Positions 42,086 to 50,616 of a DNA stretch of 64,000 nt are shown piece after piece. A program made the position numbers and the translations under genes. The stretch's first letter is position 1, and every line of letters starts with the position of its first letter. The DNA comes from Epilithonimonas sp042695135. GTDB taxonomy: Bacteria; Bacteroidota; Bacteroidia; Flavobacteriales; Weeksellaceae. The notes below the pieces were generated by a model. That model did no database searches, was not told where the DNA came from, and worked only from the letters and a program-made list of their open reading frames with translations. The stretch lies in assembly GCF_042695135.1 (NCBI RefSeq), contig NZ_CP170547.1, positions 744,001-808,000 on the forward strand, written 5' to 3'.

Positions 42086-43027
42086 ATGTCTTTTATGAAA
42101 ATCCTACAGCTCGATAAAAATCATCAGTTAATTTCTGAACAGCTTACTGCAAAAGGTTTTGTAGTGGAGGAAGATCATGTTTCAACTTATGATGAGGTCT
42201 TGGAAAAGATTCATAACTATGAGGGTGTCATCATCCGAAGCAGAATCCCATTAGATGAAAATTTCCTTACTAAAGCTTCTCACCTCAAATTCATTGCGAG
42301 AGTAGGAGCCGGAATGGAAAATATCGATCTCGAAACTGCAGAACAATTAAATATCAAACTCATTAACTCTCCGGAAGGCAACCGCGATTCTGTAGCGGAA
42401 CACGTTGTCGGGATGCTATTGATTTTGATGAACAGACTTTTCATTGCGTCCAACGAAGTAAAAAATGGAATCTGGAAACGTGAAGAAAACCGCGGTGATG
42501 AATTGGTGGGAAAAACTTTCGGAATCATCGGTTACGGAAATATGGGAAAAGCCACGGCTAAAAGGCTTTCCGGTTTTGGCGTTGAGGTTATTTTTCATGA
42601 TATTTTACCAGATCTTTCTGATGAATTTGCAACGCAGGTTTGCTTAGAAGAACTTCAGAAAAGAGCTGATATTCTAAGCCTTCATATTCCTCTGACTCCG
42701 GAAACGCATTATTTGATTGATGAAAATTTCATTTCTAAGATGGAAAAGAATTTCTATTTCGTCAATACAGCCCGAGGGAAAAATTTAAAAACTAAAGCTT
42801 TAGTACAAGCAATTGAGTCTGGAAAAGTCTTGGGCGCTTGTCTCGATGTTTTGGAATATGAAAAGTCATCATTTGAAAATTTGGAGACAGAAAATCAGGA
42901 TTTACAATTTCTTTTGGATTCTGAAAAAGTGATTGTTACGCCGCATATCGCAGGCTGGACCAGTCAAAGTAAGATCAAACTTGCTCAGATCATCGTAGAT
43001 AAAATTCTTGAGAATTTTAAAAACTAA
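42086..43027 (+). CDS. D-2-hydroxyacid dehydrogenase (SerA-like)
   Basis: 313 residues. NAD-binding motif FGIIGYGNMGKATAKRLSGF, substrate Arg in FVNTARGKNLKTKAL, the catalytic histidine in VIVTPHIAGWT, the acidic partner in HIPLTPETHYLIDE and the N-terminal GVIIRSRIPLDENFLTKA are all present. No C-terminal ACT domain, so it is the short type of phosphoglycerate dehydrogenase or a related 2-hydroxyacid dehydrogenase. No serC/serB gene is adjacent. The start may be ATG 42086 or 42095 (MKILQLDK). Confidence 0.88.
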   Translation: MSFMKILQLDKNHQLISEQLTAKGFVVEEDHVSTYDEVLEKIHNYEGVIIRSRIPLDENFLTKASHLKFIARVGAGMENIDLETAEQLNIKLINSPEGNRDSVAEHVVGMLLILMNRLFIASNEVKNGIWKREENRGDELVGKTFGIIGYGNMGKATAKRLSGFGVEVIFHDILPDLSDEFATQVCLEELQKRADILSLHIPLTPETHYLIDENFISKMEKNFYFVNTARGKNLKTKALVQAIESGKVLGACLDVLEYEKSSFENLETENQDLQFLLDSEKVIVTPHIAGWTSQSKIKLAQIIVDKILENFKN

Positions 43028-43068
43028 CTTCTATATTTAACTAATCAACCAAAACTAAAACTAAAACT

Positions 43069-44436
43069 ATGAAGAAATTGCTGCTAATTTTTATCTTATT
43101 GATTGGAGTAAGCTTTATGAATGCTCAAAATGTTGAGTTTGATGATTCAAAATTTAAAGCATATTTAGTGGGAAATGCTCAGATTAACACTAATGGAGAC
43201 AATGAGATACAGATTTCCGAAGCAGAAGCATTTACCGGAACTATTGATTGTAATAGCAGAAATATTACAAGTTTAAAGGGAATCGAAAAATTTTTAAATA
43301 TTACTGAATTAATTTGCTATTCTAATTCATTACCTTATTTGATCCTGAACGAAAACAAAAAATTAACTAAAATAAATTGCTATAATAATAAAATCACTGC
43401 TATAAATATCATTAACAATATTGCTTTAACGGAATTGATATGTGTTAATAATCTGATTGATTTTATAGACACGAGTAATAATGTAGGTTTAAAATACTTG
43501 TATTCTAGTCAAAACCAATATTTGTCTAATCTCAATTTGACTAATAATACGGCTCTTGAACTTTTATATGTTAGTAGTACGGCAATAACATCTTTAAATT
43601 TAACTCAAAATAAGTCTTTGAAATCATTAGACATATCTTCGAATCAAATAACTAATATTAATCTCTCTGAAAATATAAACTTAGAGTTGCTATCTTGTGG
43701 AATGACTTATATGACAAATATAGATTTAAGCAAAAATGTAAAATTGAAAAACTTGTATTGTTTTGATAATTTACAAATGACAAATCTAGATGTGAGTAAA
43801 AATATTGAGTTAATAGAATTAAGTTGTCAGAGAAATGGAATCACCCATCTTGATGTAAGCAAAAATACAGTGTTACAAAAACTATATTGTCAGGAAAATC
43901 AATTAACAAATTTAGATGTCAGTAAAAATACTTCTCTAATAGAATTCTCTTGTTTTGGGAATAAAATAACAACTATTGATGTCAGTAAAAATCCGGCATT
44001 AACATTATTTAGCGTTAGAGATAATCAATTAAATACTCTGAATGTTAAAAATGGGAACAACAATTTAATCTCAATATTCAGAGCAACCAATAATCCAAAC
44101 CTGACTTGTATCCAGGTTGATAATCCTACAGCGAGTGCTGGTTATCCCGATTGGCAGAAAGATGCAACAGCAACTTACAATATAAACTGTGGTTTATCGG
44201 TTTTAGATTTAAATAGAAATGAAATAATCTTACATCCAAATCCAGTAATAGATATTCTTAATTTTTCAGATGATGTTTCAAATATTAAGATCACTGATAT
44301 AAGTGGAAAAATGGTAAAACAGCTTCCCGAAACTTTGAAATCCATCAATGTTTCAAATCTTACAAAAGGAAATTATATCATTAATGTTACTACAAAAACA
44401 GGGGACGCTATAAATAAAAAATTCATCAAACAATAA
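43069..44436 (+). CDS. Leucine-rich-repeat T9SS cargo protein
   Basis: 455 residues with signal MKKLLLIFILLIGVSFMNAQ. The core (about 60-345) is a tandem LRR of the internalin/Asn-rich type, with repeats such as LTNLDVSKNTSLIEFSCFGN and ITTIDVSKNPALTLFS. The C-terminus is a T9SS type A domain: LHPNPVIDILNFSDDVSN, ITDISGKMVKQLPE and LTKGNYIINVTTKTGD. Codon use looks more AT-rich than in neighbouring enzymes. It is expected to be displayed on the surface, perhaps for binding; the ligand is unknown. It has its own terminator. Confidence 0.85.
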   Translation: MKKLLLIFILLIGVSFMNAQNVEFDDSKFKAYLVGNAQINTNGDNEIQISEAEAFTGTIDCNSRNITSLKGIEKFLNITELICYSNSLPYLILNENKKLTKINCYNNKITAINIINNIALTELICVNNLIDFIDTSNNVGLKYLYSSQNQYLSNLNLTNNTALELLYVSSTAITSLNLTQNKSLKSLDISSNQITNINLSENINLELLSCGMTYMTNIDLSKNVKLKNLYCFDNLQMTNLDVSKNIELIELSCQRNGITHLDVSKNTVLQKLYCQENQLTNLDVSKNTSLIEFSCFGNKITTIDVSKNPALTLFSVRDNQLNTLNVKNGNNNLISIFRATNNPNLTCIQVDNPTASAGYPDWQKDATATYNINCGLSVLDLNRNEIILHPNPVIDILNFSDDVSNIKITDISGKMVKQLPETLKSINVSNLTKGNYIINVTTKTGDAINKKFIKQ

Positions 44437-44461
44437 CCCATTATTTTTACCGATATAATTG

Positions 44462-44500
44462 CCCTTTTAGATTTCAAATTCTAAAAGGGTTCTTTTTTTA
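44462..44500 (+). terminator. Terminator of the LRR protein gene
   Basis: A perfect 10-bp stem, CCCTTTTAGA with TCTAAAAGGG, followed by TTCTTTTTTT. Confidence 0.85.
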
Positions 44501-44577
44501 ACATTTCTTAAGACAATTACTTTCGGTCAAAATTTCATTTTATGTTAACTTGCGAACCTTAAAGAAGTTTGGTTATA

Positions 44578-45837
44578 ATGAATTTTAGAAAAGTAATTAC
44601 ATCGGTTTTAATTGTTTTATCAGTCGTTTCTTGTAAAAAAGAAAAAGAATCTGCATCAGAAACCTACGACTCCAAACTTCCCAATTACAGCAATGTAGAT
44701 CTCGAAAAAGTCTTTACACCGGAAGAATTAACTTTACCTAATCAAGCTTCTATTTTATCGCAAATCAATAATTACTATCAAAAAGTTTGGGAACAAGGCG
44801 ATCTCAGCGGCGGAATATTGGTGGCAAAAGGCAGCAGAATTATCTTCGAAAAATACCGGGGATTTGGCAGAGAGGGAAAACAAATGCCAATTGATGAAAA
44901 TACACCTCTGCACGTAGCCTCTGTCAGTAAAACAATGACGGCAATGGCAGTTTTAAAGCTAGTAGAAGCCGGAAAACTGAAACTCGAAGATAACGTTACC
45001 AAGTTTTTCCCGAAATTCCCTTATACGGAAATCACCGTTTTTAGTCTGTTGTCCCAAAGAAGCGGACTTCCAAAATACGAACATTTTGATCAGGGCATAA
45101 AACCCGCACCGGAAGAACTTAAAAAAGAATTTTTGACCAATCAGGATGTTGTAAATATGCTGATCAAATACAAACCGGAATTGGCGCGGTTATCCAACAC
45201 CGGATTTATGTATTGTAATACTAATTTTGCGTTATTAGCTTTGATTGTAGAAAAAGTGACCAAAACACCTTTTCCCGAAGCAATGCAAGAGATTGTCTTC
45301 AAACCTTTGAAGATGAATCACACTTACATCTTTCAGAAAAAGAATATTCCGACAGCGTCTCAATCATTTTTCAGTGGTTACAGACTTTATCCGTTAGGTA
45401 ATTTGGATTTGATTTACGGCGATAAAAATGTTTACACAACGCCGAGAGATTTGCTTAATTTTTCCGTTGCGTTATATTCCAAAGATTTTCTGAAACCTGA
45501 ACTTGAAGCCAAAATCTTCGAACCTTACAGCAACGAGAAAAAAGGAATCAACAATTATGGTTTCGGATTCCGGATGAAAAATTTTGATAACGGCGAAAAA
45601 CTCACTTATCACAACGGCTGGTGGCACGGAACCAACTCGGTTTTTGCGCATCTTCTAAAATCAAAGGTCACCATCATTGCTATCGGAAACAAATATTCCG
45701 GGAAAGTCTATTCCGCTTTATCACTTTCTGGCTTGTTTGAGGATTTCCCTTTCGAAAAAGATAAATTCAATAAAACAATGAATCCCGTTGGAGCCGGCGA
45801 AAAAGATTCGGCATCTGCAGGCAACGGCGAGTTGTAG
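44578..45837 (+). CDS. Beta-lactamase/PBP-family serine hydrolase lipoprotein
   Basis: 419 residues from ATG 44578 (MNFRKVITSVLIVLSVVSC; lipobox cysteine about residue 19). The beta-lactamase class C/DD-peptidase core has the SxxK motif in HVASVSKTMTAMAVLKL, the YxN motif in FMYCNTNFALLAL, and HNGWWHGTNSVFA in place of KTG. It is most likely an esterase or peptidase of the AmpC-like family at the envelope; antibiotic hydrolysis is not implied by the sequence. It is followed after 14 bp by the 2H-phosphoesterase gene. Confidence 0.88.
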   Translation: MNFRKVITSVLIVLSVVSCKKEKESASETYDSKLPNYSNVDLEKVFTPEELTLPNQASILSQINNYYQKVWEQGDLSGGILVAKGSRIIFEKYRGFGREGKQMPIDENTPLHVASVSKTMTAMAVLKLVEAGKLKLEDNVTKFFPKFPYTEITVFSLLSQRSGLPKYEHFDQGIKPAPEELKKEFLTNQDVVNMLIKYKPELARLSNTGFMYCNTNFALLALIVEKVTKTPFPEAMQEIVFKPLKMNHTYIFQKKNIPTASQSFFSGYRLYPLGNLDLIYGDKNVYTTPRDLLNFSVALYSKDFLKPELEAKIFEPYSNEKKGINNYGFGFRMKNFDNGEKLTYHNGWWHGTNSVFAHLLKSKVTIIAIGNKYSGKVYSALSLSGLFEDFPFEKDKFNKTMNPVGAGEKDSASAGNGEL

Positions 45838-45851
45838 AATTAAGGTAAAAT

Positions 45852-46340
45852 ATGGAAATAAGAAGACAATTAACTTTATTTTTGGATGAAGAATATGCTT
45901 CAGAAATTGAGAGTATTCGTCTTCAATTTAATCCTGTACAATATCGATTGATAAAGTCTCACGTCACCTTATGCAGGGAAGATGAAATCGGAAATTTCCA
46001 GCAAATTTTAGATAATATTCATTCTTTAAAACAGAGACTTATTACAATTAATTTTGAAAAAATAGTCAGATTCTCAGAAGGGAAAGGCGTTTTGATTTCT
46101 GCTCATCAAAATAATCCGGAATATCACGACTTGAGAAGAAATATCTTATTAAGTGATAAAATTAGATTCTCTGAACCTCATATTACATTGATGCATCCAA
46201 GAAATTCAACTTGTACAGATGAAATATTTGATGAAATTAAGAAACTTGATTTTCTGAAAAAAATTAGATTCAATACAATATCTCTTATCGAACAAGTTGA
46301 TGGTGGGGAATGGAAAACATTACAAAAATTTAAACTTTAA
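45852..46340 (+). CDS. 2'-5' RNA ligase/2H phosphoesterase superfamily protein
   Basis: 162 residues. The two HxT signature motifs are visible, IKSHVTLCRED near residue 37 and EPHITLMHPRN near residue 115, spaced as in 2H phosphoesterases. The substrate may be a 2',3'-cyclic or 2'-5'-linked nucleotide; nothing in the context decides it. Confidence 0.82.
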   Translation: MEIRRQLTLFLDEEYASEIESIRLQFNPVQYRLIKSHVTLCREDEIGNFQQILDNIHSLKQRLITINFEKIVRFSEGKGVLISAHQNNPEYHDLRRNILLSDKIRFSEPHITLMHPRNSTCTDEIFDEIKKLDFLKKIRFNTISLIEQVDGGEWKTLQKFKL

Positions 46341-46386
46341 TACAAAATTTAAATAAAATAATTTTCAATTTATAATATTGATTATC

Positions 46387-46418
46387 AGAACTTTAATAAT
46401 AATTAGAGTTCTTTTTTT
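46387..46418 (+). terminator. Weak terminator before the second ECF operon
   Basis: AGAACT and AGTTCT form a 6-bp stem around a 13-nt loop, followed by seven Ts. Confidence 0.45.
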
Positions 46419-46526
46419 ATATTTGATGTAATAATTGTTACATTACAGATGTCTTACTTTTAAACAACCAGGAAATCTTAGGGTTCAAAACTTAAAACTT
46501 TGAATCTCAAACTTAAAACAGAATCA

Positions 46527-47045
46527 ATGACTCAAGAAATATTTCAATCAACGGTTTACAGTCTCAAGAATGAGATGTTCCGTTTTGCGAAAAAGTTTCT
46601 GATGAGTGCAGATGAAGCCGAAGATGTCGTGATGGATCTGATGATGAAGTTCTGGCAGAAGAAAGAAGAATTGACAGTAGTCGAAAATCTGAAAAGTTTC
46701 GCAATGAGAAGTGTAAAAAATGAATGTCTGAACCGCCTGAAACACCACGAAGTGAAATTGGGATTTGCCAGCCAGACCAAACATACTTCGGAACTTTATC
46801 AGATCGAAACAAATAATATGAGAGAGCAGATTTTAGGATTCATCTCCCAACTGCCCGAGAAACAAAAAATGGTCATTCACCTGAAAGATGTGGAAGAATA
46901 TGAGATCTCAGAAATCGCAGGAATAATGGAAATGGAAGAAAATGCAGTCCGCGTGAATCTGATGAGAGCAAGACAAAAAGTGAAAGAATCAATTAACAAA
47001 CTCTATGCGTATGAAAACCGACAAATACAAGGATTGGGAATCTAA
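46527..47045 (+). CDS. ECF-type RNA polymerase sigma factor (second)
   Basis: 172 residues from ATG 46527 (MTQEIFQSTVYSLKNEM); a TTG nine codons upstream is rejected. Region 2 has RFAKKFLMSADEAEDVVMDL and LKSFAMRSVKNECLNRLKHH; region 4 has ISQLPEKQKMVIHLKDVEEY and YEISEIAGIMEMEENAVRVN. Its end overlaps the next gene, whose product has a single membrane segment and looks like an anti-sigma factor. The putative ECF promoter motif of 28749 is not found upstream here. Confidence 0.9.
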   Translation: MTQEIFQSTVYSLKNEMFRFAKKFLMSADEAEDVVMDLMMKFWQKKEELTVVENLKSFAMRSVKNECLNRLKHHEVKLGFASQTKHTSELYQIETNNMREQILGFISQLPEKQKMVIHLKDVEEYEISEIAGIMEMEENAVRVNLMRARQKVKESINKLYAYENRQIQGLGI

Positions 47046-47745
47046 ATTCTTTGAAGGCGAAGAGCTAACGCCGGAAGAAGAGTTGTTCCTGAAAAATGAA
47101 AGCGACAACCCATATTTCTCATTCCTGAAAGAAGAGAAACAGGAAAAACTAGATATCAGCTTTGAAGATTTTTTGAAGAAAACGGAAGAACCGAAAAGAG
47201 TTGCACTTCCAGTTAAGAAAACATCTTATAAAGTATACTGGATGGCTGCAAGTATGGTTTTATTAATGGGAATCAGTGTTTTGTGGATGTTCAATCAATC
47301 AGGAAAAATAGAAACGACAGTTGCTAAAAATAATGATGTTCCTAAAAAACGAAATATAGAACTAATCTCACCAATCGCAGAAAAAATTGAACAAACGTCA
47401 GCACCGAAAGCAGTTTTAGCAGCTCAGGAAAGTCAGAAAGCTCATCAAGCTACAAATGAAAAAGTGGTGAAAGATCTTGTCAAAAAAGAATTTGAAAAAC
47501 TGATGGCTCAACAAGAGAATTCAACAAAAAAAGAAGAAAAGCAGATCGAGGTTCCGGCAGAATCTATTTCAGATTATAACCCGAATTATGTGATCATCAA
47601 TGGCAAACCGATGTATAACGAACAAGAAGCTATTGCGGTTACAGAGAATGCTTTTAATTATTTTGCAAGTAACGTTACCCAAACCATAAATCACGCAGAA
47701 TCTGCTCAGAATCAAGTCGATTTTTACAGGATTCTTAATTATTAA
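47005..47745 (+). CDS. Anti-sigma-like single-pass membrane protein
   Basis: 246 residues (or 244 if the second ATG at 47011 is used). A charged cytoplasmic N-terminus (DKYKDWESKFFEGEELTPEE, to about residue 75) is followed by one membrane segment (VYWMAASMVLLMGISVLWMF) and a long polar periplasmic part ending in a conserved-looking domain (NYVIINGKPMYNEQEAIAVT). It overlaps the sigma gene by 41 bp, the classic arrangement of ECF sigma/anti-sigma pairs, though no zinc (ZAS) motif HxxxCxxC is visible. The role is inferred from layout. Confidence 0.7.
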   Translation: MRMKTDKYKDWESKFFEGEELTPEEELFLKNESDNPYFSFLKEEKQEKLDISFEDFLKKTEEPKRVALPVKKTSYKVYWMAASMVLLMGISVLWMFNQSGKIETTVAKNNDVPKKRNIELISPIAEKIEQTSAPKAVLAAQESQKAHQATNEKVVKDLVKKEFEKLMAQQENSTKKEEKQIEVPAESISDYNPNYVIINGKPMYNEQEAIAVTENAFNYFASNVTQTINHAESAQNQVDFYRILNY

Positions 47746-47840
47746 TTTTAAATCAAATGCGGTCGCTACTGAAAATATTTTCAAACTAGATCTAATCAAA
47801 ATGGCGATTACAAGAGACCTTAAACCAATCAAATATTATC

Positions 47841-49109
47841 ATGAAAAAAATATCAATATTACTCGTACTATTTCTACTGTCCACTAATATTTTTGGACAA
47901 ACAGAAGAACTCAATAAGCTCTTTGACAGATACCAGGATACAGAAGGCGTTACGTCTATCAAAATCGCAAAACCGATGTTCAAGCTTCTGAACAATCTCA
48001 AAATTGATGATGCAGAGTTAGGAAAGATCCAGCCGCTTTTAGGAAAAGTAAACGGACTCAAAATGCTTATTCTTGAGAAACCAATTAAATCTGAAAATGC
48101 AGATCAAAATGAGCAGAAACTGTTATTGCAGTCCGGCAAAATAGAAAAAGATATTTCGGCCTCTCTCAAAAATATGAAATATGAAGAGCTGGTAACGGTC
48201 AACAGCCGTGATGCCAAGATCAAATTTATGGCGCAGGATATTACCGCCAATGTTATGGATAATCTGATTCTTAACATTATGTCGGAAGACAGTTCTGTAC
48301 TAATGCTGCTGGATGGAAAAATATCGATGGAAGATGTAAGCAACCTAATGGCGGAAACGCAGAATGTGACGTCGGTAAATCCAGTGTCCACCATCACTTC
48401 AAATAACATAAATGTCGGCAGTGTAAGAACAGTACCAGCATTCAACGGAATCGAAGTTTCATCTGGCGTGGAAGTGGAATTCAGCCAGAATCCTACACAA
48501 AAAGTAACTGTGAAAACAGAAGCTGACAAACAGCAATACGTAATGACAGAGGTAGAGAATGGTATTTTGAAAATCTTTGTCAGAAATAAAGGCGTTCGAA
48601 ATTTGAATTTTAATAATTTGAAAGTTGAGGTTTCTAATCCTAAACTATCCAGACTTGTGACAAAATCCGGAGCATCTTTCAAAGCAATTACGCCAATCAG
48701 CGAATCTACGCTTGCTTTGAGCAGCAATTCTGGCTCATTGGTTTCCGGAACGTTCAAAATCTCTACAAACACTGCTTTGGAAGTAGAGTCAGGATCTAAT
48801 GTGAAAATTAATCTTGATACAAAATCTATAGCAATTGATGCAAGTAGCGGAAGTTCTTTAAAATTATCAGGGACGGCTAGTACAAGCGTCATCAGCGCAA
48901 GCAGCGGAAGCTCAGTTTCTGCGGGAGAATTTGTAACTAAATCAGCGATTGTAGATGCGTCTTCTGGATCCAGTGTCAAAATAAATACCACAGAAAGTGT
49001 AACAGCGAGTGCCAGTTCTGCAGCGTCTGTCCAATACAAAGGGAATCCATCGAAAGTGACTAAGTCTGCCCAGGAAGTAACGGGCGCAAGCATCACATCA
49101 ATTAACTAA
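47841..49109 (+). CDS. DUF4252 plus head-GIN (DUF2807) domain secreted protein
   Basis: 422 residues with signal MKKISILLVLFLLSTNIFG. Residues 20-185 are a DUF4252 domain (ELNKLFDRYQDTEGVTSIKI, then LILEKPIKSE and EELVTVNSRDAKIKFMAQD). Residues 200-410 are a GIN-type right-handed beta-helix: VPAFNGIEVSSGVEVEFSQN, then many short DASSGSSLKLSG-like rungs. Such DUF2807 heads occur in putative autotransporter-like adhesins. The fusion with DUF4252 is uncommon in my experience. It follows the anti-sigma-like gene, so it is probably under the same sigma factor. Confidence 0.82.
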   Translation: MKKISILLVLFLLSTNIFGQTEELNKLFDRYQDTEGVTSIKIAKPMFKLLNNLKIDDAELGKIQPLLGKVNGLKMLILEKPIKSENADQNEQKLLLQSGKIEKDISASLKNMKYEELVTVNSRDAKIKFMAQDITANVMDNLILNIMSEDSSVLMLLDGKISMEDVSNLMAETQNVTSVNPVSTITSNNINVGSVRTVPAFNGIEVSSGVEVEFSQNPTQKVTVKTEADKQQYVMTEVENGILKIFVRNKGVRNLNFNNLKVEVSNPKLSRLVTKSGASFKAITPISESTLALSSNSGSLVSGTFKISTNTALEVESGSNVKINLDTKSIAIDASSGSSLKLSGTASTSVISASSGSSVSAGEFVTKSAIVDASSGSSVKINTTESVTASASSAASVQYKGNPSKVTKSAQEVTGASITSIN

Positions 49110-49123
49110 AAAAACTTAAAATT

Positions 49124-49648
49124 ATGTTACGATTCATCTACATTATCATTTTGGCGGTTGTCGGGTTTTTTCTTCAGTCGTGTATGGTTTCTCAGAATAA
49201 AGTTCACACTGATTTCTTTGATAATCCTGGATTCAAAAATAATTCGACCTATGTTAGCATTAATGTTCCAACGTTCCTTGCAAAGTCTTATGTGAAAAAC
49301 GCTTTGAGAGAAGATGGTGAAAGCCAAGAAGTTATTGACCTTGTAAAAAAGATTAAAGATGTGAAAGTCTTGATCGTTGAAAGTTCTAAAACGCCAATTA
49401 AAGCTGAATTCCAAAACTATCTGAACAAGAATAATTATGAAGAATGGATGTCTGTAAAACAGGAAGGAAATCTGATCAGCCTGAATGCCCAGCAATCCAA
49501 CGATATCATCAAGCGAATGATAATCACTGTGAATGATGACAAAGACGAAACGATCTTCGTAGATGTATCAGGAAAATTTACTGCGGATGATATTTCAAAA
49601 ATCATCAATGCCACAGAGAAAAATCAGATCAAAATCAATAGAAATTAA
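49124..49648 (+). CDS. DUF4252 lipoprotein
   Basis: 174 residues with signal MLRFIYIIILAVVGFFLQSC (lipobox cysteine 20). The rest is one DUF4252 domain: STYVSINVPTFLAKSYVKNA, VKVLIVESSKTPIKAEF, EEWMSVKQEGNLISLNAQQS and VDVSGKFTADDISKIIN, parallel to the first half of the preceding protein. The two are thus paralogous. It is the last gene of the sigma/anti-sigma/DUF4252 operon. Confidence 0.82.
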   Translation: MLRFIYIIILAVVGFFLQSCMVSQNKVHTDFFDNPGFKNNSTYVSINVPTFLAKSYVKNALREDGESQEVIDLVKKIKDVKVLIVESSKTPIKAEFQNYLNKNNYEEWMSVKQEGNLISLNAQQSNDIIKRMIITVNDDKDETIFVDVSGKFTADDISKIINATEKNQIKINRN

Positions 49649-49662
49649 TTTTTCAACAGCCA

Positions 49663-50028
49663 CTATTTATTAGTGGTTTTTGTGGTTTTGAGGATTCTTT
49701 CCTTTGCATGATTCACAATTTTTTTGATCAATTCCGAAGGTGCTTTTTCTGTCAAAGGAATTTGAATAGCGCCTTTTGAAGTTTTATATTGCGCCAATTC
49801 TTTCTCAAGAAATGTTACAGCTTCCGGACCGGGATATAGTCCGATATGATTTCTAAACGCGGCGAAATGAATGAGATTTTTATTCTGAAAAACAAAAGTT
49901 GGCATTAGATATTTGATGCATTCTTCGGCTTCCGGAATTTCATTTTTAATTTCAGTTCTGATTGTTTCCAATTTATTTCTGATCTCTTCATCAAATTGAG
50001 AAAAGTAATCTTCGAATGTTTTCATCAT
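49663..50028 (-). CDS. DUF1801 family protein
   Basis: About 121 residues from the ATG at 50028 (a TTG one codon upstream is not needed). The DUF1801/YdhG core is clear: MKTFEDYFSQFDEEIRNKLE, PEAEECIKYLMPTFVFQNKN, LIHFAAFRNHIGLYPGPEAV and KGAIQIPLTEKAPSELIKKI. Some members are described as iron-chaperone-like (frataxin-like fold); the activity here is unknown. It is convergent with the DUF4252 operon. Confidence 0.82.
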   Translation of the reverse strand: MMKTFEDYFSQFDEEIRNKLETIRTEIKNEIPEAEECIKYLMPTFVFQNKNLIHFAAFRNHIGLYPGPEAVTFLEKELAQYKTSKGAIQIPLTEKAPSELIKKIVNHAKERILKTTKTTNK

Positions 50029-50384
50029 CAATGTGTATTAATTTAAGTTAAAATGATATACGAGATTTTTTCAGAAATTATCTTCTGAATCTGAAATATT
50101 TTGATAATTCATGTTTCCAACCTTTAAAACTGAGATGCCATTTCCATTCCAATTACGGAAAATGTGATTCTATTTTCATCACATCCTAATAAAAGGTATT
50201 CTCTTTAAGTGAAAACAGAAGTTTCAGATTACGTCTTTTACCAGACAGAATGGTTTGGAAGATTACTGTATTTTATGGTCAAGTGCAATTGCAAAAGCGA
50301 TTTCATAATTTGATTCTAGTGTGCTGGATCTAATCAAAAATGAAACCGCTTTCTGTTGGATGAATTATTACAATCACCGGATAT
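50029..50384. other. AT-rich spacer at the left edge of the effector island
   Basis: About 350 bp between the DUF1801 gene and the effector remnant. I find no terminator, promoter box or supported reading frame; a short plus-strand open frame around 50220-50310 has no recognisable similarity. It may hold further decayed cassette material. Confidence 0.4.
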
Positions 50385-50613
50385 GTACAAAGGATTTTTT
50401 ACGTTCACATTTTCGGACTCGTGCTTTTTGTTTTTATAGTATTCTACCGTTACATAAAACTCCAATTGCTTGGGATCAATTCTCCCTGCATTGCCTTATG
50501 CATCAAAGCTTTGGTAAACATAAATTTCCCACAGCGACGCCATTTTCATTTACGCTTTTAGGAGATAGAGTTTCTATAGGTTTGTTGTTGGTATTATGTC
50601 CACTTTCTTTGGT
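50385..50613 (-). pseudogene. Decayed partial copy of the effector N-terminal region
   Basis: The sequence aligns along about 229 bp with 53216-53446 inside the effector gene, in the same direction, with many substitutions, a single-base deletion (GATCAATTC versus GATCAAATTC) and one or two other length changes that break the frame. It corresponds to effector residues of about 149-226 (the region around NNKPIETLPPKRVNENG and VKNPLYW). It begins 3 bp after the stop codon of the immunity-like lipoprotein gene and ends abruptly in unrelated DNA. Confidence 0.85.
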
Positions 50614-50616
50614 GCG

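Noticed and set aside
44578..45837. Antibiotic-resistance beta-lactamase
   Set aside because: The motifs fit the broad AmpC-like serine hydrolase family, and lipobox and context give no support for drug hydrolysis.
48104..49096. 330-codon minus-strand open frame
   Set aside because: It lies fully antisense to the DUF4252-GIN gene. The open frame comes from the Ser/Gly-rich repeats of the real gene.
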